A stretch of DNA of 10,929 nucleotides, taken from the NCBI GenBank assembly GCA_050011095.1, contig JBEKJU010000098.1, forward strand, positions 1 through 10,929, given 5' to 3'. This DNA is from JBEKJU01 sp050011095. GTDB lineage: Bacteria > Desulfobacterota > Syntrophorhabdia > Syntrophorhabdales > WCHB1-27. Shown here piece after piece: positions 1-6,631 of this stretch (positions within the stretch are counted from its first letter, which is position 1; each line of letters starts with the position of its first letter). A program made the position numbers and the translations under genes. A model generated the notes under the pieces. That model made no database searches. It was not told the origin of the DNA and saw only the letters and a list, made by a program, of their open reading frames with translations.

Positions 1-146
1 CCTCATCCCCCACGCCACGGTCTGTCCCGGCGAGTCCCCCGTCGTCTCAAGCCACTGCTACCGGGGTCCCCCTGTTCTTTCCTGATTCCCCCATCAGATC
101 CTGCTGCCCGACGTCCGGTTCTTTACGGTTCGTCGGGGAGCGAGGC

Positions 147-176
147 TTCGGGCTTTCCTAGGAAGGCCGAAAGCGG
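147..176. repeat. Imperfect 14-bp inverted repeat upstream of the first gene
   Basis: GCTTCGGGCTTTCC and GGAAGGCCGAAAGC abut around a central TA. They pair over 14 positions with two mismatches and one G-T wobble. There is no T-run on either side, so it is not a clear terminator. It lies 40 bases before the start codon at 216 and could be a leader hairpin or the remnant of an upstream terminator. Confidence 0.4.
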
Positions 177-203
177 GCAGATTCATGCCTGCAAATAAGG
201 AAT

Positions 204-209
204 GAGGAG
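204..209 (+). promoter_or_regulatory. Ribosome binding site of the pseudo-ATPase gene
   Basis: GAGGAG lies six bases before the ATG at 216. This good Shine-Dalgarno match supports the chosen start and supports the unusual downstream protein being expressed. Confidence 0.7.
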
Positions 210-215
210 CAATCT

Positions 216-842
216 ATGGAAAACCATGGACAGACAATCCACACGAACCATGCAGACCCGACAACGAGATGCGACATCACTTCCTTTGGGCACGGGATGC
301 CGGCCGCGATAGGCAGGGGCACACAACGGCACATGCTGGATGTAAACAACTGTATCAAGGGCCTCTCACCCTTGTTCTCGCGGACGCTGAAGGAAAAGAT
401 CACGCTTCAGGTCTTCCTCGGCGATGACGAGCTGCCCGTCACGGGAGACCCGGCACAGATAGCCGCGATCTTTGCCATCCTTGTCGAGTGCTGCAGCCGT
501 CTTGCGCCCGGCGGCAGCATGATGATCCTCACCGCGCTTTTACCTCTCGACATTGGACTGGCCCCGAAAAGGACGGGTAAGGGGTGCGCCTTCCTCTCGT
601 TTTGCGCGGTAGGCAGAGGCGGCGAGCAGATATCGAGTCTCTCGGACTCCGGGCGCGACGGTGTGCTTCGCGCCCTTTCCGATGTCAGGGATATAGTTGA
701 AGGGCATCACGGCTGCTTCAGGCAGTGCTTACGTGAGGCCGGGATCGACTTCAAGGTCTACCTGCCGGTTGCGCGGGGCATCACGGCCGACCATAGAGCC
801 GGGAACGGCAAAGCCGCTTTCCGATGGCAGGAGGTGCTATGA
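216..842 (+). CDS. Degenerate histidine-kinase-like ATPase domain protein, stand-alone
   Basis: 208 residues from an ATG with a good ribosome binding site. Residues about 41-186 follow the pattern of the C-terminal ATPase half of PAS-type and hybrid sensor kinases: an LDVN opening, ELPV-GDPAQ at about 72-81 (cf. the LP-V-ADP-Q region before the N box), APGG at 97-100 (cf. MPGGG), and FKVYLP at 179-184 (cf. the FKIYLP end of GHATPase domains). The residues needed for ATP binding are gone. The N-box asparagine region reads ILVECCSRL, the G1 DxGxG region reads AVGRGGE, and no G2 GLGL motif is present. There is no phospho-acceptor H-box, PAS domain, membrane segment or receiver domain. The protein is therefore probably a non-catalytic relic or repurposed scaffold. 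Its stop overlaps the next gene's start (ATGA), so translation is probably coupled. The fold relationship is read from motifs by eye; the function is unknown. Confidence 0.75.
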   Translation: MENHGQTIHTNHADPTTRCDITSFGHGMPAAIGRGTQRHMLDVNNCIKGLSPLFSRTLKEKITLQVFLGDDELPVTGDPAQIAAIFAILVECCSRLAPGGSMMILTALLPLDIGLAPKRTGKGCAFLSFCAVGRGGEQISSLSDSGRDGVLRALSDVRDIVEGHHGCFRQCLREAGIDFKVYLPVARGITADHRAGNGKAAFRWQEVL

Positions 843-1063
843 AGATACCGATCATACGGGAGGGAATGATCTCTCTGACCTTCGATGAGGACGACGTGAG
901 GGAAACGTGCCGGATGCTCCGGTGCAGGAAGCGAAGCGACGACTGCATGGAACTGATGGCGAACCATGGGATGCAATGTATGCCGTGTTACGCCGCCTTG
1001 AGGATCCTCAACCGACCATTTGGGATAAGAATAAGCAGATACATGGCCGAACAGCGCAACTAA
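839..1063 (+). CDS. Small cysteine-rich protein of unknown function
   Basis: 74 residues starting at the ATG at 839, whose last bases form the stop of the preceding gene. AGGAGGTG-like sequence at about 829-836 is the ribosome binding site. An in-frame ATG at 824 would add five residues but lacks such a site. The protein is charged and soluble, with five cysteines at about 24, 29, 36, 47 and 50, the last two forming a CxxC (CMPC). That could bind zinc or form a redox pair, but no known zinc-finger family is recognised. The C-terminal third is basic. The overlap with the pseudo-ATPase gene suggests the two products act together; this is inference from arrangement only. Confidence 0.65.
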   Translation: MKIPIIREGMISLTFDEDDVRETCRMLRCRKRSDDCMELMANHGMQCMPCYAALRILNRPFGIRISRYMAEQRN

Positions 1064-1305
1064 CGGGAAAGACAGCCATGTGTCTGACACACTTATGCAA
1101 AGGCGATCGTGAAGAAGTACGTTGTGTCAGAGGCGGCAAATTGCGGCTCCGTGACGTCGAGGGCTCCTTGTGGTTGTGGACCGCTCTTCTCCCACAGGGG
1201 ACAGCCTCAGACAGAACCCCACTCAAGAAGAGGGCTTCAGGTTTTTGTGCAAGGACATGCCGGGAAGGTCGAAATGGATGAACCCAACCGATCAATGGAG
1301 ACAGT
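1064..1305. other. tolB upstream region with short inverted repeats
   Basis: No convincing gene in 242 bases. Short open frames here lack ribosome binding sites and family motifs. A near-perfect palindrome TGTGTCTGACACA is at 1079-1091. Its right half, TCTGACACA, is perfectly complementary to TGTGTCAGA at 1123-1131. The stretch can therefore form either a short local hairpin or a 9-bp stem with a 31-base loop. No clear sigma70 promoter is visible. tolB may be transcribed from here or read through from the upstream pair. Confidence 0.4.
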
Positions 1306-2577
1306 GTGAGTAGGCTCGCATCACTCATCCTCTTGGTTGTCCTCGCCTTCTTTGCCGCCAAAGCCGAGGCAATGGTCTATTTCGATGTCTACGGCCAGCC
1401 TTACAAGAAGTTCACCATCGCCGTGCCGCCCTTTGCGAGCGAGGAAAAACCGAGACCGGAAATAAGCGATCTTCTCGCCCAGGACCTCGACCTGTCGGGT
1501 TTCTTCGACGTCGCGCCCCGGTCCCTCATGGATAAAGAGTTGGTGAGCGAGGGGGTAGACAGGGATAGCATAAAGTTCGACCAGTGGCGGTCTCTGGGCG
1601 TCGATTATCTATGCAAGGCCCTCGTGCGGGAGGGGGAGAGCGGCTTTACCCTTGAGGCCTATCTTTACGACACAAGCGACGGCACCCTGGCATTCGCGAA
1701 GAGATACCGGGCAGCGCCGTCCGAGTGGAGGAGGGTGGTCCACAGGCTTGCCGACGAGATCATATGGACGGTGACCGGGGAGAAAGGCATCATAAGCTCC
1801 AGGATCCTCTTCGTCGCGGGAGGGAGGCGCAGGGACGTCTACGTGGCCGACCTCGACGGCTATGGAATAAGGAAGCTTACGAACCAGAACCAGATCATGG
1901 TCTCGCCGTCGGTCTCGCCCGATGGCAAGTATCTGGCTTACACGTCGTACAAGGAGGGCAAGCCCGATCTCTACGTGGTCGATCTTGCCACAAACGAGGA
2001 GGTCTATTCGGACAGGCGGCAGGGGACGAAGGTCGGGTCAAGCTGGATGGATGCGAAGAGGATAGCCTACGCCTACATCCTGGGAAAGAGTTCGACCATC
2101 TACGCCGCCAACGTGGAGACGAAGGAGCGGAAGGTCCTTTTGACAAAGGGCGGTATCCTGGCCTCCCCAACGTTCAGCCCCGACGGCACGAAGATGGTCT
2201 TTGTCTCCGACATGCACGGAGGGGCGAATATCTATATGGACGACTTGACCACAGGTGACATAAAGCGCCTATCCTACTCCGGCAGCTACAACACGTCGCC
2301 GGCCTTCTCGCCTAAGGGGGACCTCATCGCCTTCGTGTCGAAGACGGAAGGGGGCCTCCAGATATGCGTGATGAGGCCCGACGGGTCGGACACGCAGGTG
2401 CTCACCCACGAAGGACTCAACGATTCACCCCAGTTCTCGCCCGGTGGCAGGTATATCCTCTATTCCTCGCAGAAGGGAACGAAGGCTTCCATCCAGGTGA
2501 TGCTGAATAACGGCGAGAACAAGAGGGAGCTTAAGTTCACGGGGGCTGACGAGACACAGCCAAAATTTATGCCTTAA
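1306..2577 (+). CDS. tolB: Tol-Pal system periplasmic beta-propeller protein TolB
   Basis: 423 residues, normal length for TolB. TolB is the periplasmic partner of Pal in the Tol-Pal system, which links inner membrane, peptidoglycan and outer membrane and helps outer-membrane constriction at division. The first 22 residues form a Sec signal peptide (hydrophobic core about 5-18, AEA before the cleavage site). Residues about 25-140 are the TolB N-terminal domain (VPPFAS, DLDLSGFF). From about 165 on is a WD40-like propeller with PD40 repeats: SPSVSPDGKYLAY, SPTFSPDGTKMVF, SPAFSPKGDLIAF and SPQFSPGGRYILY. The second blade has a degenerate SSWMDAKR instead of a SPDG turn. The start is GTG, five bases after GGAG. 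tolQ, tolR and tolA are absent from the window, and pal lies about 5 kb away on the other strand. Confidence 0.97.
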   Translation: MSRLASLILLVVLAFFAAKAEAMVYFDVYGQPYKKFTIAVPPFASEEKPRPEISDLLAQDLDLSGFFDVAPRSLMDKELVSEGVDRDSIKFDQWRSLGVDYLCKALVREGESGFTLEAYLYDTSDGTLAFAKRYRAAPSEWRRVVHRLADEIIWTVTGEKGIISSRILFVAGGRRRDVYVADLDGYGIRKLTNQNQIMVSPSVSPDGKYLAYTSYKEGKPDLYVVDLATNEEVYSDRRQGTKVGSSWMDAKRIAYAYILGKSSTIYAANVETKERKVLLTKGGILASPTFSPDGTKMVFVSDMHGGANIYMDDLTTGDIKRLSYSGSYNTSPAFSPKGDLIAFVSKTEGGLQICVMRPDGSDTQVLTHEGLNDSPQFSPGGRYILYSSQKGTKASIQVMLNNGENKRELKFTGADETQPKFMP

Positions 2578-2667
2578 AAGGGGAGGCGCCGATCGACACC
2601 GGTCACACTCACAAGCTTGGGCGAAGAACAGGCGGGATCATTTCGCCACCGAATCCAAGGAGGGACA
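2578..2667. other. Spacer after tolB with weak hairpin
   Basis: GGCGAA (2620-2625) and TTCGCC (2642-2647) can pair across a 16-base loop 43 bases after the tolB stop. No T-run follows, so this is at best a weak or Rho-dependent end signal. Nothing else is recognisable. Confidence 0.25.
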
Positions 2668-2766
2668 ATGAGGGTTCCCCCATTTCTCTTGATCGCCCTT
2701 TCCGTACTCGGCCATATTGACGCGAGGCGCCTACGGATCAACTATCGTGCCGGGAAGCGCTCGTGA
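2668..2766 (+). pseudogene. 32-codon leader-only ORF, probable remnant of a secreted protein gene
   Basis: AAGGAGGG at about 2658-2664 is the strongest ribosome binding site in the region and sits at ideal distance from the ATG at 2668. The product begins MRVPPFLLIALSVLGHIDA, a plausible Sec signal peptide, and then runs for only 13 basic residues to a stop. No mature domain follows in any frame before the MscS gene. In many genomes tolB is followed by pal, so this could be the stub of a deleted pal or other exported gene, but the sequence does not say which. It could also be a genuine short leader peptide or small membrane protein. Confidence 0.45.
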
Positions 2767-2808
2767 AGAGCCTTGAATCGTACGCCTTTCGCTGAAAGAG
2801 GTTGCACC

Positions 2809-3858
2809 ATGCTACAGACGCTACTACCCATCAAGAAATATCTGACCGTGGAGTTCTTAAGCATTTCACACCTGGCACTGCCCCTCGCTTTCATCGTGGG
2901 GGCAGTGCTCCTCGGCATACTCGCCGAGATCCTTGTTATTCCCCGGCTCCATAAACGGAGGCGCACGAGAGCGATCGGCGAAGCGCTCCAGGGGATGACG
3001 GCGCTCTCGTTGACTATTCTCGGCATCTACGCCGCCGTTCACACCATGCCCATCGTCCCGGTTGCCCTTGCCTTCCTGAAAAGAACGCTCCACATCTGCA
3101 TGATGCTCGCGGGGACCATAATCCTGGCAAGGTTCGGCGCGGGATTGATAAGCTTGTGGGCTGCTGCCTCAGAGGCTACCCTCGCCTCGGTATCGATTTT
3201 TAGCAACGTGGTCAGGATCATCGTGTACCTTGCGGGTGGTATGGTCATCTTCCACACCTTGGGATTTTCGCTCACCCCCGCGCTCACCGCCATAGGCGCA
3301 GGAGGACTGGCGGTTGCGCTGGGCCTTCAGAATACAGTGGCGAGCCTGTTCGCGGGACTCCATATTATCGTTTCGAGGAAGATAAGGCCGGGAGACTATG
3401 TTAAGCTCGACACGGGCCACGAGGGCTATGTCGTGGACATGACGTGGCGGGACACGATGATCAAGGTGCTCCTCGACAATGTCGTCATCGTTCCGAACTC
3501 GAGACTTGCGTCGGCCATAGTGACGAACTACTCCCTCCCGGACAAACAGCATACCGTCCTCACGCAGGTTGCCGTCTCCTACGAGAGCGACCTCGAAAAG
3601 GTCGAAGAGGTTACCCTGGAGGTGGCGCGGGAAGTTTTGAGAGAGACGCGGTGCGGCCTCGACGAGTTCGAGCCTTTCGTCCGGTATCATACCCTGGGAG
3701 ACTGGGGCGTAAAGTTCATCATCATCATGAAGGTGAGCGAGTTCGTCGACCAGTATGAGATCAGGCACGAGTTCATCAAGAGACTGACACGGAAATATCG
3801 CGACGAAGGAATCGTGATACCCTTTCCGACAAGCACTGTCCATCTGCAACCCGCATGA
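2809..3858 (+). CDS. MscS-family small-conductance mechanosensitive channel
   Basis: 349 residues from the ATG at 2809, preceded by AGAGGT at suitable spacing. An in-frame TTG at 2773 would add 12 residues with weaker signals. The inner-membrane channel opens under tension and releases solutes during osmotic downshock. Hydrophobic segments lie at about 20-45, 63-82, 93-118 and 130-150. The pore helix at about 157-190 has the alanine/glycine pattern of MscS TM3 (AIGAGGLAVALGLQN, then FAGL). The beta domain follows (RPGDYVKL, GYVVDMTWR, VPNSRLASAIVTNYS), then the alpha/beta vestibule to the C-terminus. It has more membrane segments than the three of E. coli MscS, as in many MscS-like proteins. 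It faces the ClC gene tail to tail. Confidence 0.95.
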   Translation: MLQTLLPIKKYLTVEFLSISHLALPLAFIVGAVLLGILAEILVIPRLHKRRRTRAIGEALQGMTALSLTILGIYAAVHTMPIVPVALAFLKRTLHICMMLAGTIILARFGAGLISLWAAASEATLASVSIFSNVVRIIVYLAGGMVIFHTLGFSLTPALTAIGAGGLAVALGLQNTVASLFAGLHIIVSRKIRPGDYVKLDTGHEGYVVDMTWRDTMIKVLLDNVVIVPNSRLASAIVTNYSLPDKQHTVLTQVAVSYESDLEKVEEVTLEVAREVLRETRCGLDEFEPFVRYHTLGDWGVKFIIIMKVSEFVDQYEIRHEFIKRLTRKYRDEGIVIPFPTSTVHLQPA

Positions 3859-3873
3859 CGAAAGGGGGATCGG

Positions 3874-3903
3874 AGGCGCCGGTTGAGACAAGCGACAGCG
3901 CCT
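3874..3903. terminator. Possible bidirectional terminator between the MscS and ClC genes
   Basis: AGGCGC (3874-3879) and GCGCCT (3898-3903) form a 6-bp GC-rich stem between the two converging genes. TTTGC and a later TTTTATCTT follow on the plus strand. The loop is long (18 bases) and the T-tract interrupted, so this is a modest candidate, supported mainly by position. Confidence 0.3.
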
Positions 3904-3919
3904 TTGCAATCATTTTATC

Positions 3920-5722
3920 TTACGATCCATCGGACGATGGCTTTCTTGCACGCTCCATTTCCTGATGGTACGCCCGGGTGATGTCTTTTCGGCTCACAAT
4001 GGAGATGACTCTTTTCTGATTATCTCCATTCACGACCGGCAACTCCCTTACGTCGAGCACGGCCATGAGACGCAACGCCTCGTTGAGGGTGTCGTCCATC
4101 GTGACGGTCATCACCCCTCCCATGGCGATATCTTTGGCCAGGAGAAGGTGGTGAAGCTCCTTATCCGCCATGGCTTGGCGAAGGTCCGTCATAGACATGA
4201 TCCCCGTCAGGTTCTCCTCTTTGTCGACAACCGGGAAATCCTGCTGGCTGGAACCGAGCATGAGTTGAAGGATCTGCTCGAAAGGCGTGTTTTCGGGGAT
4301 TGTCTGGGCCTCCCGGCCTTGCGACACGGCATCTCTTACTCTCAGGTGTTCCATGACATCGACCGCAAAGTCGCCTATGTGGGCTGGGGAATCGACTCTT
4401 GTCGGGACCTGCTTCTCGTAAAGCGAGACCCTTCCGAGGAGGAGATAGGAGAGAGACGAGACGATCATCATGGGAACGATGAGACTGTAGCCGCCGGTCA
4501 TTTCGGCGACCATGATAAGCGCGGCTATGGGGACCTTGGCAACGCCGGCGAAGAACCCTCCGATGCCGACGAGGACGAAGGCGGAGGGCTCGGTCACGAT
4601 ATGGGGAAAAAACGTGTGGCAGATTCCGCCGAACGCGCCGCCGAGCATGGCGCCGATGAAGAGAGAAGGGGCAAAGACGCCGCCGCTCCCGCCCGAGCTG
4701 ATGGTAAACGACGTGGCGAAGATCTTCGCGAAAACAAGCGCCGCCATCAATGGAACGGCGAGCTGCCCGTCAATGGCCGACTGGATCAACGGATAACCCC
4801 CTCCGAGCACCTGGGGAAGGAAAATCGCGAGGAGTCCCAACAGCAGGCCGCCGATTGCCGGCTTCACGTGGCTGGGGAGATTGATCCGCTTGAAAAACCG
4901 ATCGCGCATCCCATAGAAAACCCGGATGTACAGGAGGCCGACGACCGTACAGAGCACGCCCAACGCCCCGTAGAAAGGCAACTGGGCGGGGGTAGCCAGA
5001 GCGAGGCGGGGAATGTGGAAGATCGTGTCATTGCCTTCATAATAAGTAAAGATCATGAAGCCCACGATCGAGGAGAGGATGCAGGGGATAATGGCCTCGA
5101 ATTCAAAGGCTTCTCTGCTGTAGAGAACTTCTGTCACGAAGAGGGCCGAGCCCAAGGGCGCTTTGAAGATCGCGCCCAGTCCGCCGGCCGCGCCCGCAAG
5201 GAGCATAATCCGCCGCTCCTTCTCGCTCATCTTCAATACGGAGGCCAAAAACGAGCCAAAGCCCGCGCCTATCTGGGCGATAGGACCTTCCTTCCCCGCC
5301 GAGCCTCCCGAGCCTATGGTGATCGCGGACGCGATAGTCTTCACTATTGGCACACGCCTCCGGATAATGCCTTTTTTCCTGTGAAAGCTGTCGATCATGG
5401 CATCCGTTCCGTGCCCCTCCGCTTCAGGGGCAAAAGTGAACACGATCAATCCCGAAATAAGTCCTCCGAGAGCGGGGACCCCTATCATCACCCACCGGCT
5501 GAGGGGAACGCCGAGGAAAAGGCGCCAGGTCGCCGATGGCGGAAGGACGAACCCGATCAGGTCCCGCATGAAGAAACGGGTTCCGGTCCGCAGCAGAAAA
5601 TCGAAGAGTATGGCGCCGAGCCCTGATACAATGCCTATCAGGATGCCGATCAATGTTCCGCGCCAGATGCGCTTGATCCTTTTGGGATAACGTAATTTGG
5701 TTCGCCAGAGGGTCATGTGCAA
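3920..5722 (-). CDS. ClC-family chloride channel/transporter with tandem CBS domains
   Basis: 600 residues. A TTG at 5722 is chosen because GAGGAG lies 11 bases before it; an ATG two codons further on (5716) is possible. This is an integral membrane anion channel or Cl-/H+ antiporter. About 430 residues of hydrophobic helices carry the ClC signatures: GSGGSAGKEGP (about 138-147) with the gating glutamate at about 145, GGVFAPSLFIGAMLGG (about 347-362), and a SLYEKQ near the end of the membrane domain with the likely pore tyrosine. The first selectivity motif reads GSGGS rather than the GSGIP of E. coli ClcA. The cytoplasmic tail holds two CBS domains at about 456-520 and 527-590 (the first with FPVVDKEENLTGIMSMTDLR, the second with LPVVNGDNQKRVISIVSRKD), which usually sense adenine nucleotides. 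Channel versus exchanger cannot be decided by eye. The small secreted-protein gene lies 113 bases upstream on the same strand. Confidence 0.95.
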   Translation of the reverse strand: MHMTLWRTKLRYPKRIKRIWRGTLIGILIGIVSGLGAILFDFLLRTGTRFFMRDLIGFVLPPSATWRLFLGVPLSRWVMIGVPALGGLISGLIVFTFAPEAEGHGTDAMIDSFHRKKGIIRRRVPIVKTIASAITIGSGGSAGKEGPIAQIGAGFGSFLASVLKMSEKERRIMLLAGAAGGLGAIFKAPLGSALFVTEVLYSREAFEFEAIIPCILSSIVGFMIFTYYEGNDTIFHIPRLALATPAQLPFYGALGVLCTVVGLLYIRVFYGMRDRFFKRINLPSHVKPAIGGLLLGLLAIFLPQVLGGGYPLIQSAIDGQLAVPLMAALVFAKIFATSFTISSGGSGGVFAPSLFIGAMLGGAFGGICHTFFPHIVTEPSAFVLVGIGGFFAGVAKVPIAALIMVAEMTGGYSLIVPMMIVSSLSYLLLGRVSLYEKQVPTRVDSPAHIGDFAVDVMEHLRVRDAVSQGREAQTIPENTPFEQILQLMLGSSQQDFPVVDKEENLTGIMSMTDLRQAMADKELHHLLLAKDIAMGGVMTVTMDDTLNEALRLMAVLDVRELPVVNGDNQKRVISIVSRKDITRAYHQEMERARKPSSDGS

Positions 5723-5835
5723 TTCTACAGTATCTCCTCGTGTTTCTTCACCGGTGGGCGACCGTTTTCATGTCGCGTCATGGTGTTCTCAGGAAAAAAT
5801 ATCCGGGAGGGCAGACAGACGGCTCAACGTTGACG
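5723..5835. other. Spacer between the small secreted protein gene and the ClC gene
   Basis: 113 bases on the minus strand containing the ClC ribosome binding site (GAGGAG) and a T6 stretch at about 5792-5797 that is not backed by a convincing stem. No clear promoter is seen, so the ClC gene may be co-transcribed with the gene upstream. Confidence 0.35.
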
Positions 5836-6162
5836 CTATCTTATCGTAATTCGCCTGGCACGGAAATCGCCCGGAGTAAGAAACCGTACAAACACAACGT
5901 CGCCCACTTTTACCTCCTGAGGCAAATTTCCGATCGGTATGACCTCGCCGTTCACTTTCAGCCTCGTATCCGAATCCACTATTACATGAATGAGGCGTTC
6001 GCTGCCAGCGCGCCCCTCCTGGATCACGATCATCTTGCCGTCGGGGTCAACCATCAGCACCTTCCCCGTATCGCTTTTCATCCATCCCTTCAACGCAATG
6101 GAAGAAACGGCTACGACGCAAAGGACAAGAAAGCAGGCCCAGGGAATAGAAGTTATTTTCAT
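5836..6162 (-). CDS. Small secreted or membrane-anchored beta-rich protein
   Basis: 108 residues from the ATG at 6162, with GAGG about 12 bases upstream. Residues about 8-26 are a strongly hydrophobic signal peptide or anchor; no lipobox is evident, although two cysteines lie in the hydrophobic part. The mature part alternates short strands: TGKVLMVDPDGKMIVIQ, then a strand with VIVDSDTRLKVNG, then LPQEVKVGDVVFVRFL. This is the pattern of small extracytoplasmic OB-fold-like domains with a conserved VGD-V turn (compare DUF5666-type proteins). No catalytic motif is visible. It is preceded by the structured element at 6180-6304 and followed by the ClC gene. The function is unknown and the family resemblance tentative. 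Confidence 0.75.
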   Translation of the reverse strand: MKITSIPWACFLVLCVVAVSSIALKGWMKSDTGKVLMVDPDGKMIVIQEGRAGSERLIHVIVDSDTRLKVNGEVIPIGNLPQEVKVGDVVFVRFLTPGDFRARRITIR

Positions 6163-6179
6163 CAGAAGGTCGCATCCTC

Positions 6180-6219
6180 AAAAAATCACGGGACGCAGAA
6201 GCGACGAAAGCCAGTCCCG
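6180..6219 (-). terminator. Intrinsic terminator or attenuator upstream of the small secreted protein gene
   Basis: On the minus strand a CGGGAC/GTCCCG stem (6214-6219 with 6189-6194), with a 19-base loop, is followed after TGA by six T's (6185-6180). The ribosome binding site and ATG of the gene ending at 5836 come immediately after. It may terminate transcripts of the adhesin-E-like gene or act as an attenuator for the downstream gene. The large loop makes it a moderate-strength candidate. Confidence 0.5.
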
Positions 6220-6223
6220 AAAG

Positions 6224-6304
6224 ACGGACTCACCGGCCCTGGGCCCGGGGGAAGCCTTTCCGGCCTCCCCCGTGCGGAACGTGCTCCCAGCCCAGTGAGT
6301 CCGT
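6224..6304. repeat. Large nested hairpin (candidate structured RNA)
   Basis: ACGGACTCAC (6224-6233) pairs perfectly with GTGAGTCCGT (6295-6304). TGGGC (6240-6244) pairs with GCCCA (6290-6294). Inside, CGGGGGAAGCC (6246-6256) pairs with GGCCTCCCCCG (6262-6272) with one mismatch around a 5-base loop. That gives 10, 5 and 11 bp of stacked stems with an asymmetric 17-base internal segment (6273-6289). DNA palindromes this GC-rich and organised are unlikely by chance. It could be a riboswitch-like leader of the minus-strand gene, a small RNA, or a DNA-level element. Confidence 0.6.
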
Positions 6305-6497
6305 GGGATAGGGGACGCGAAATAGCTTTGCCGTGCCTGTTTATCTATGCCTGTTCCTCACTATGCCGAATAGTCCATGTCCCGCGGTATGGCCGGAACC
6401 CTACTACTGCCCCTGCTGGAAGATCTCTCTGCCCGTGCCGTTGCGTTCTTATCTGACATCGTTTTTACATCACCTAGCATCGATAGCGGTCAAGGGA

Positions 6498-6631
6498 CTC
6501 CTCACTGACAGACAGCCCGGCACAGTCTATTCCTCATGTCTTTGGGAATCATAAACGGTTTTCCCGAGTCTATGCCCGGAATTGGCTTATAAGTCCTGAC
6601 AGGATTGCCACTTGGATCGTACTCGGTGCCA
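6498..6631. repeat. 134-bp direct repeat, copy 1 (3' end of the adhesin-E-like gene)
   Basis: About 126 of 134 positions match 10696-10829 in the same orientation, including about 81 consecutive identical bases. It spans the last 41 codons of the minus-strand gene, its stop, and a few bases beyond. Outside these limits the two sites are unrelated. Confidence 0.9.

Larger units (their letters stand above)
1..215. other. Gene-free left edge and leader of the first gene
   Basis: No frame here gives a convincing protein. One plus-strand frame is open to about position 199, but it is proline/arginine/serine-rich low-complexity sequence without a recognisable motif. The stretch carries four runs of five C's (around 7-11, 35-39, 68-72 and 87-91), which are G-runs on the minus strand, separated by about 15-30 bases. 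They are too far apart for a canonical G-quadruplex. An imperfect inverted repeat sits at 147-176 and is listed separately. A clear ribosome binding site for the gene at 216 closes the region. Confidence 0.5.
6163..6501. other. 339-base gene-free region with strong secondary structure
   Basis: No credible gene on either strand; a long plus-strand open frame through here and into the gene on the other strand lacks motifs and a ribosome binding site. Positions 6180-6304 hold a nested hairpin and a terminator-like hairpin, listed separately. The rest (6305-6501) shows only short imperfect direct repeats (plus strand CGTGCCTG/TATGCCTG at about 6332-6354) and a T5 run near 6461. No known riboswitch class was recognised. 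Confidence 0.6.

Noticed and set aside
1..100. Possible G-quadruplex from four G5 runs on the minus strand
   Set aside because: The intervening loops are about 15-30 bases, too long for a stable canonical quadruplex.
907..1281. Plus-strand open frame overlapping the cysteine-rich gene and the tolB leader
   Set aside because: No ribosome binding site and shadow-like composition. It overlaps a better-supported start coupled to the upstream gene.
3965..5626. Very long plus-strand open frame antisense to the ClC gene
   Set aside because: Its product is a charged, H/R/E/G-rich low-complexity sequence typical of a GC-rich shadow frame. The opposite strand carries an unmistakable ClC protein.
6224..6304. 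Integron attC site
   Set aside because: The required GTTRRRY/RYYYAAC core sites are missing at the ends, and no integrase gene is near.
6180..6340. Known riboswitch or RNA (cyclic-di-GMP-I, cobalamin, fluoride, 6S, SRP, RNase P)
   Set aside because: GGGACGC and GCAAAGC fragments recall the cyclic-di-GMP-I class. Their order and strand do not fit, and the conserved core motifs of the other classes were not found.
5740..6456. Plus-strand open frame across the small secreted gene and the structured region
   Set aside because: No ribosome binding site, no family motif, and it runs through strong hairpins. The minus-strand gene with signal peptide explains the coding part.
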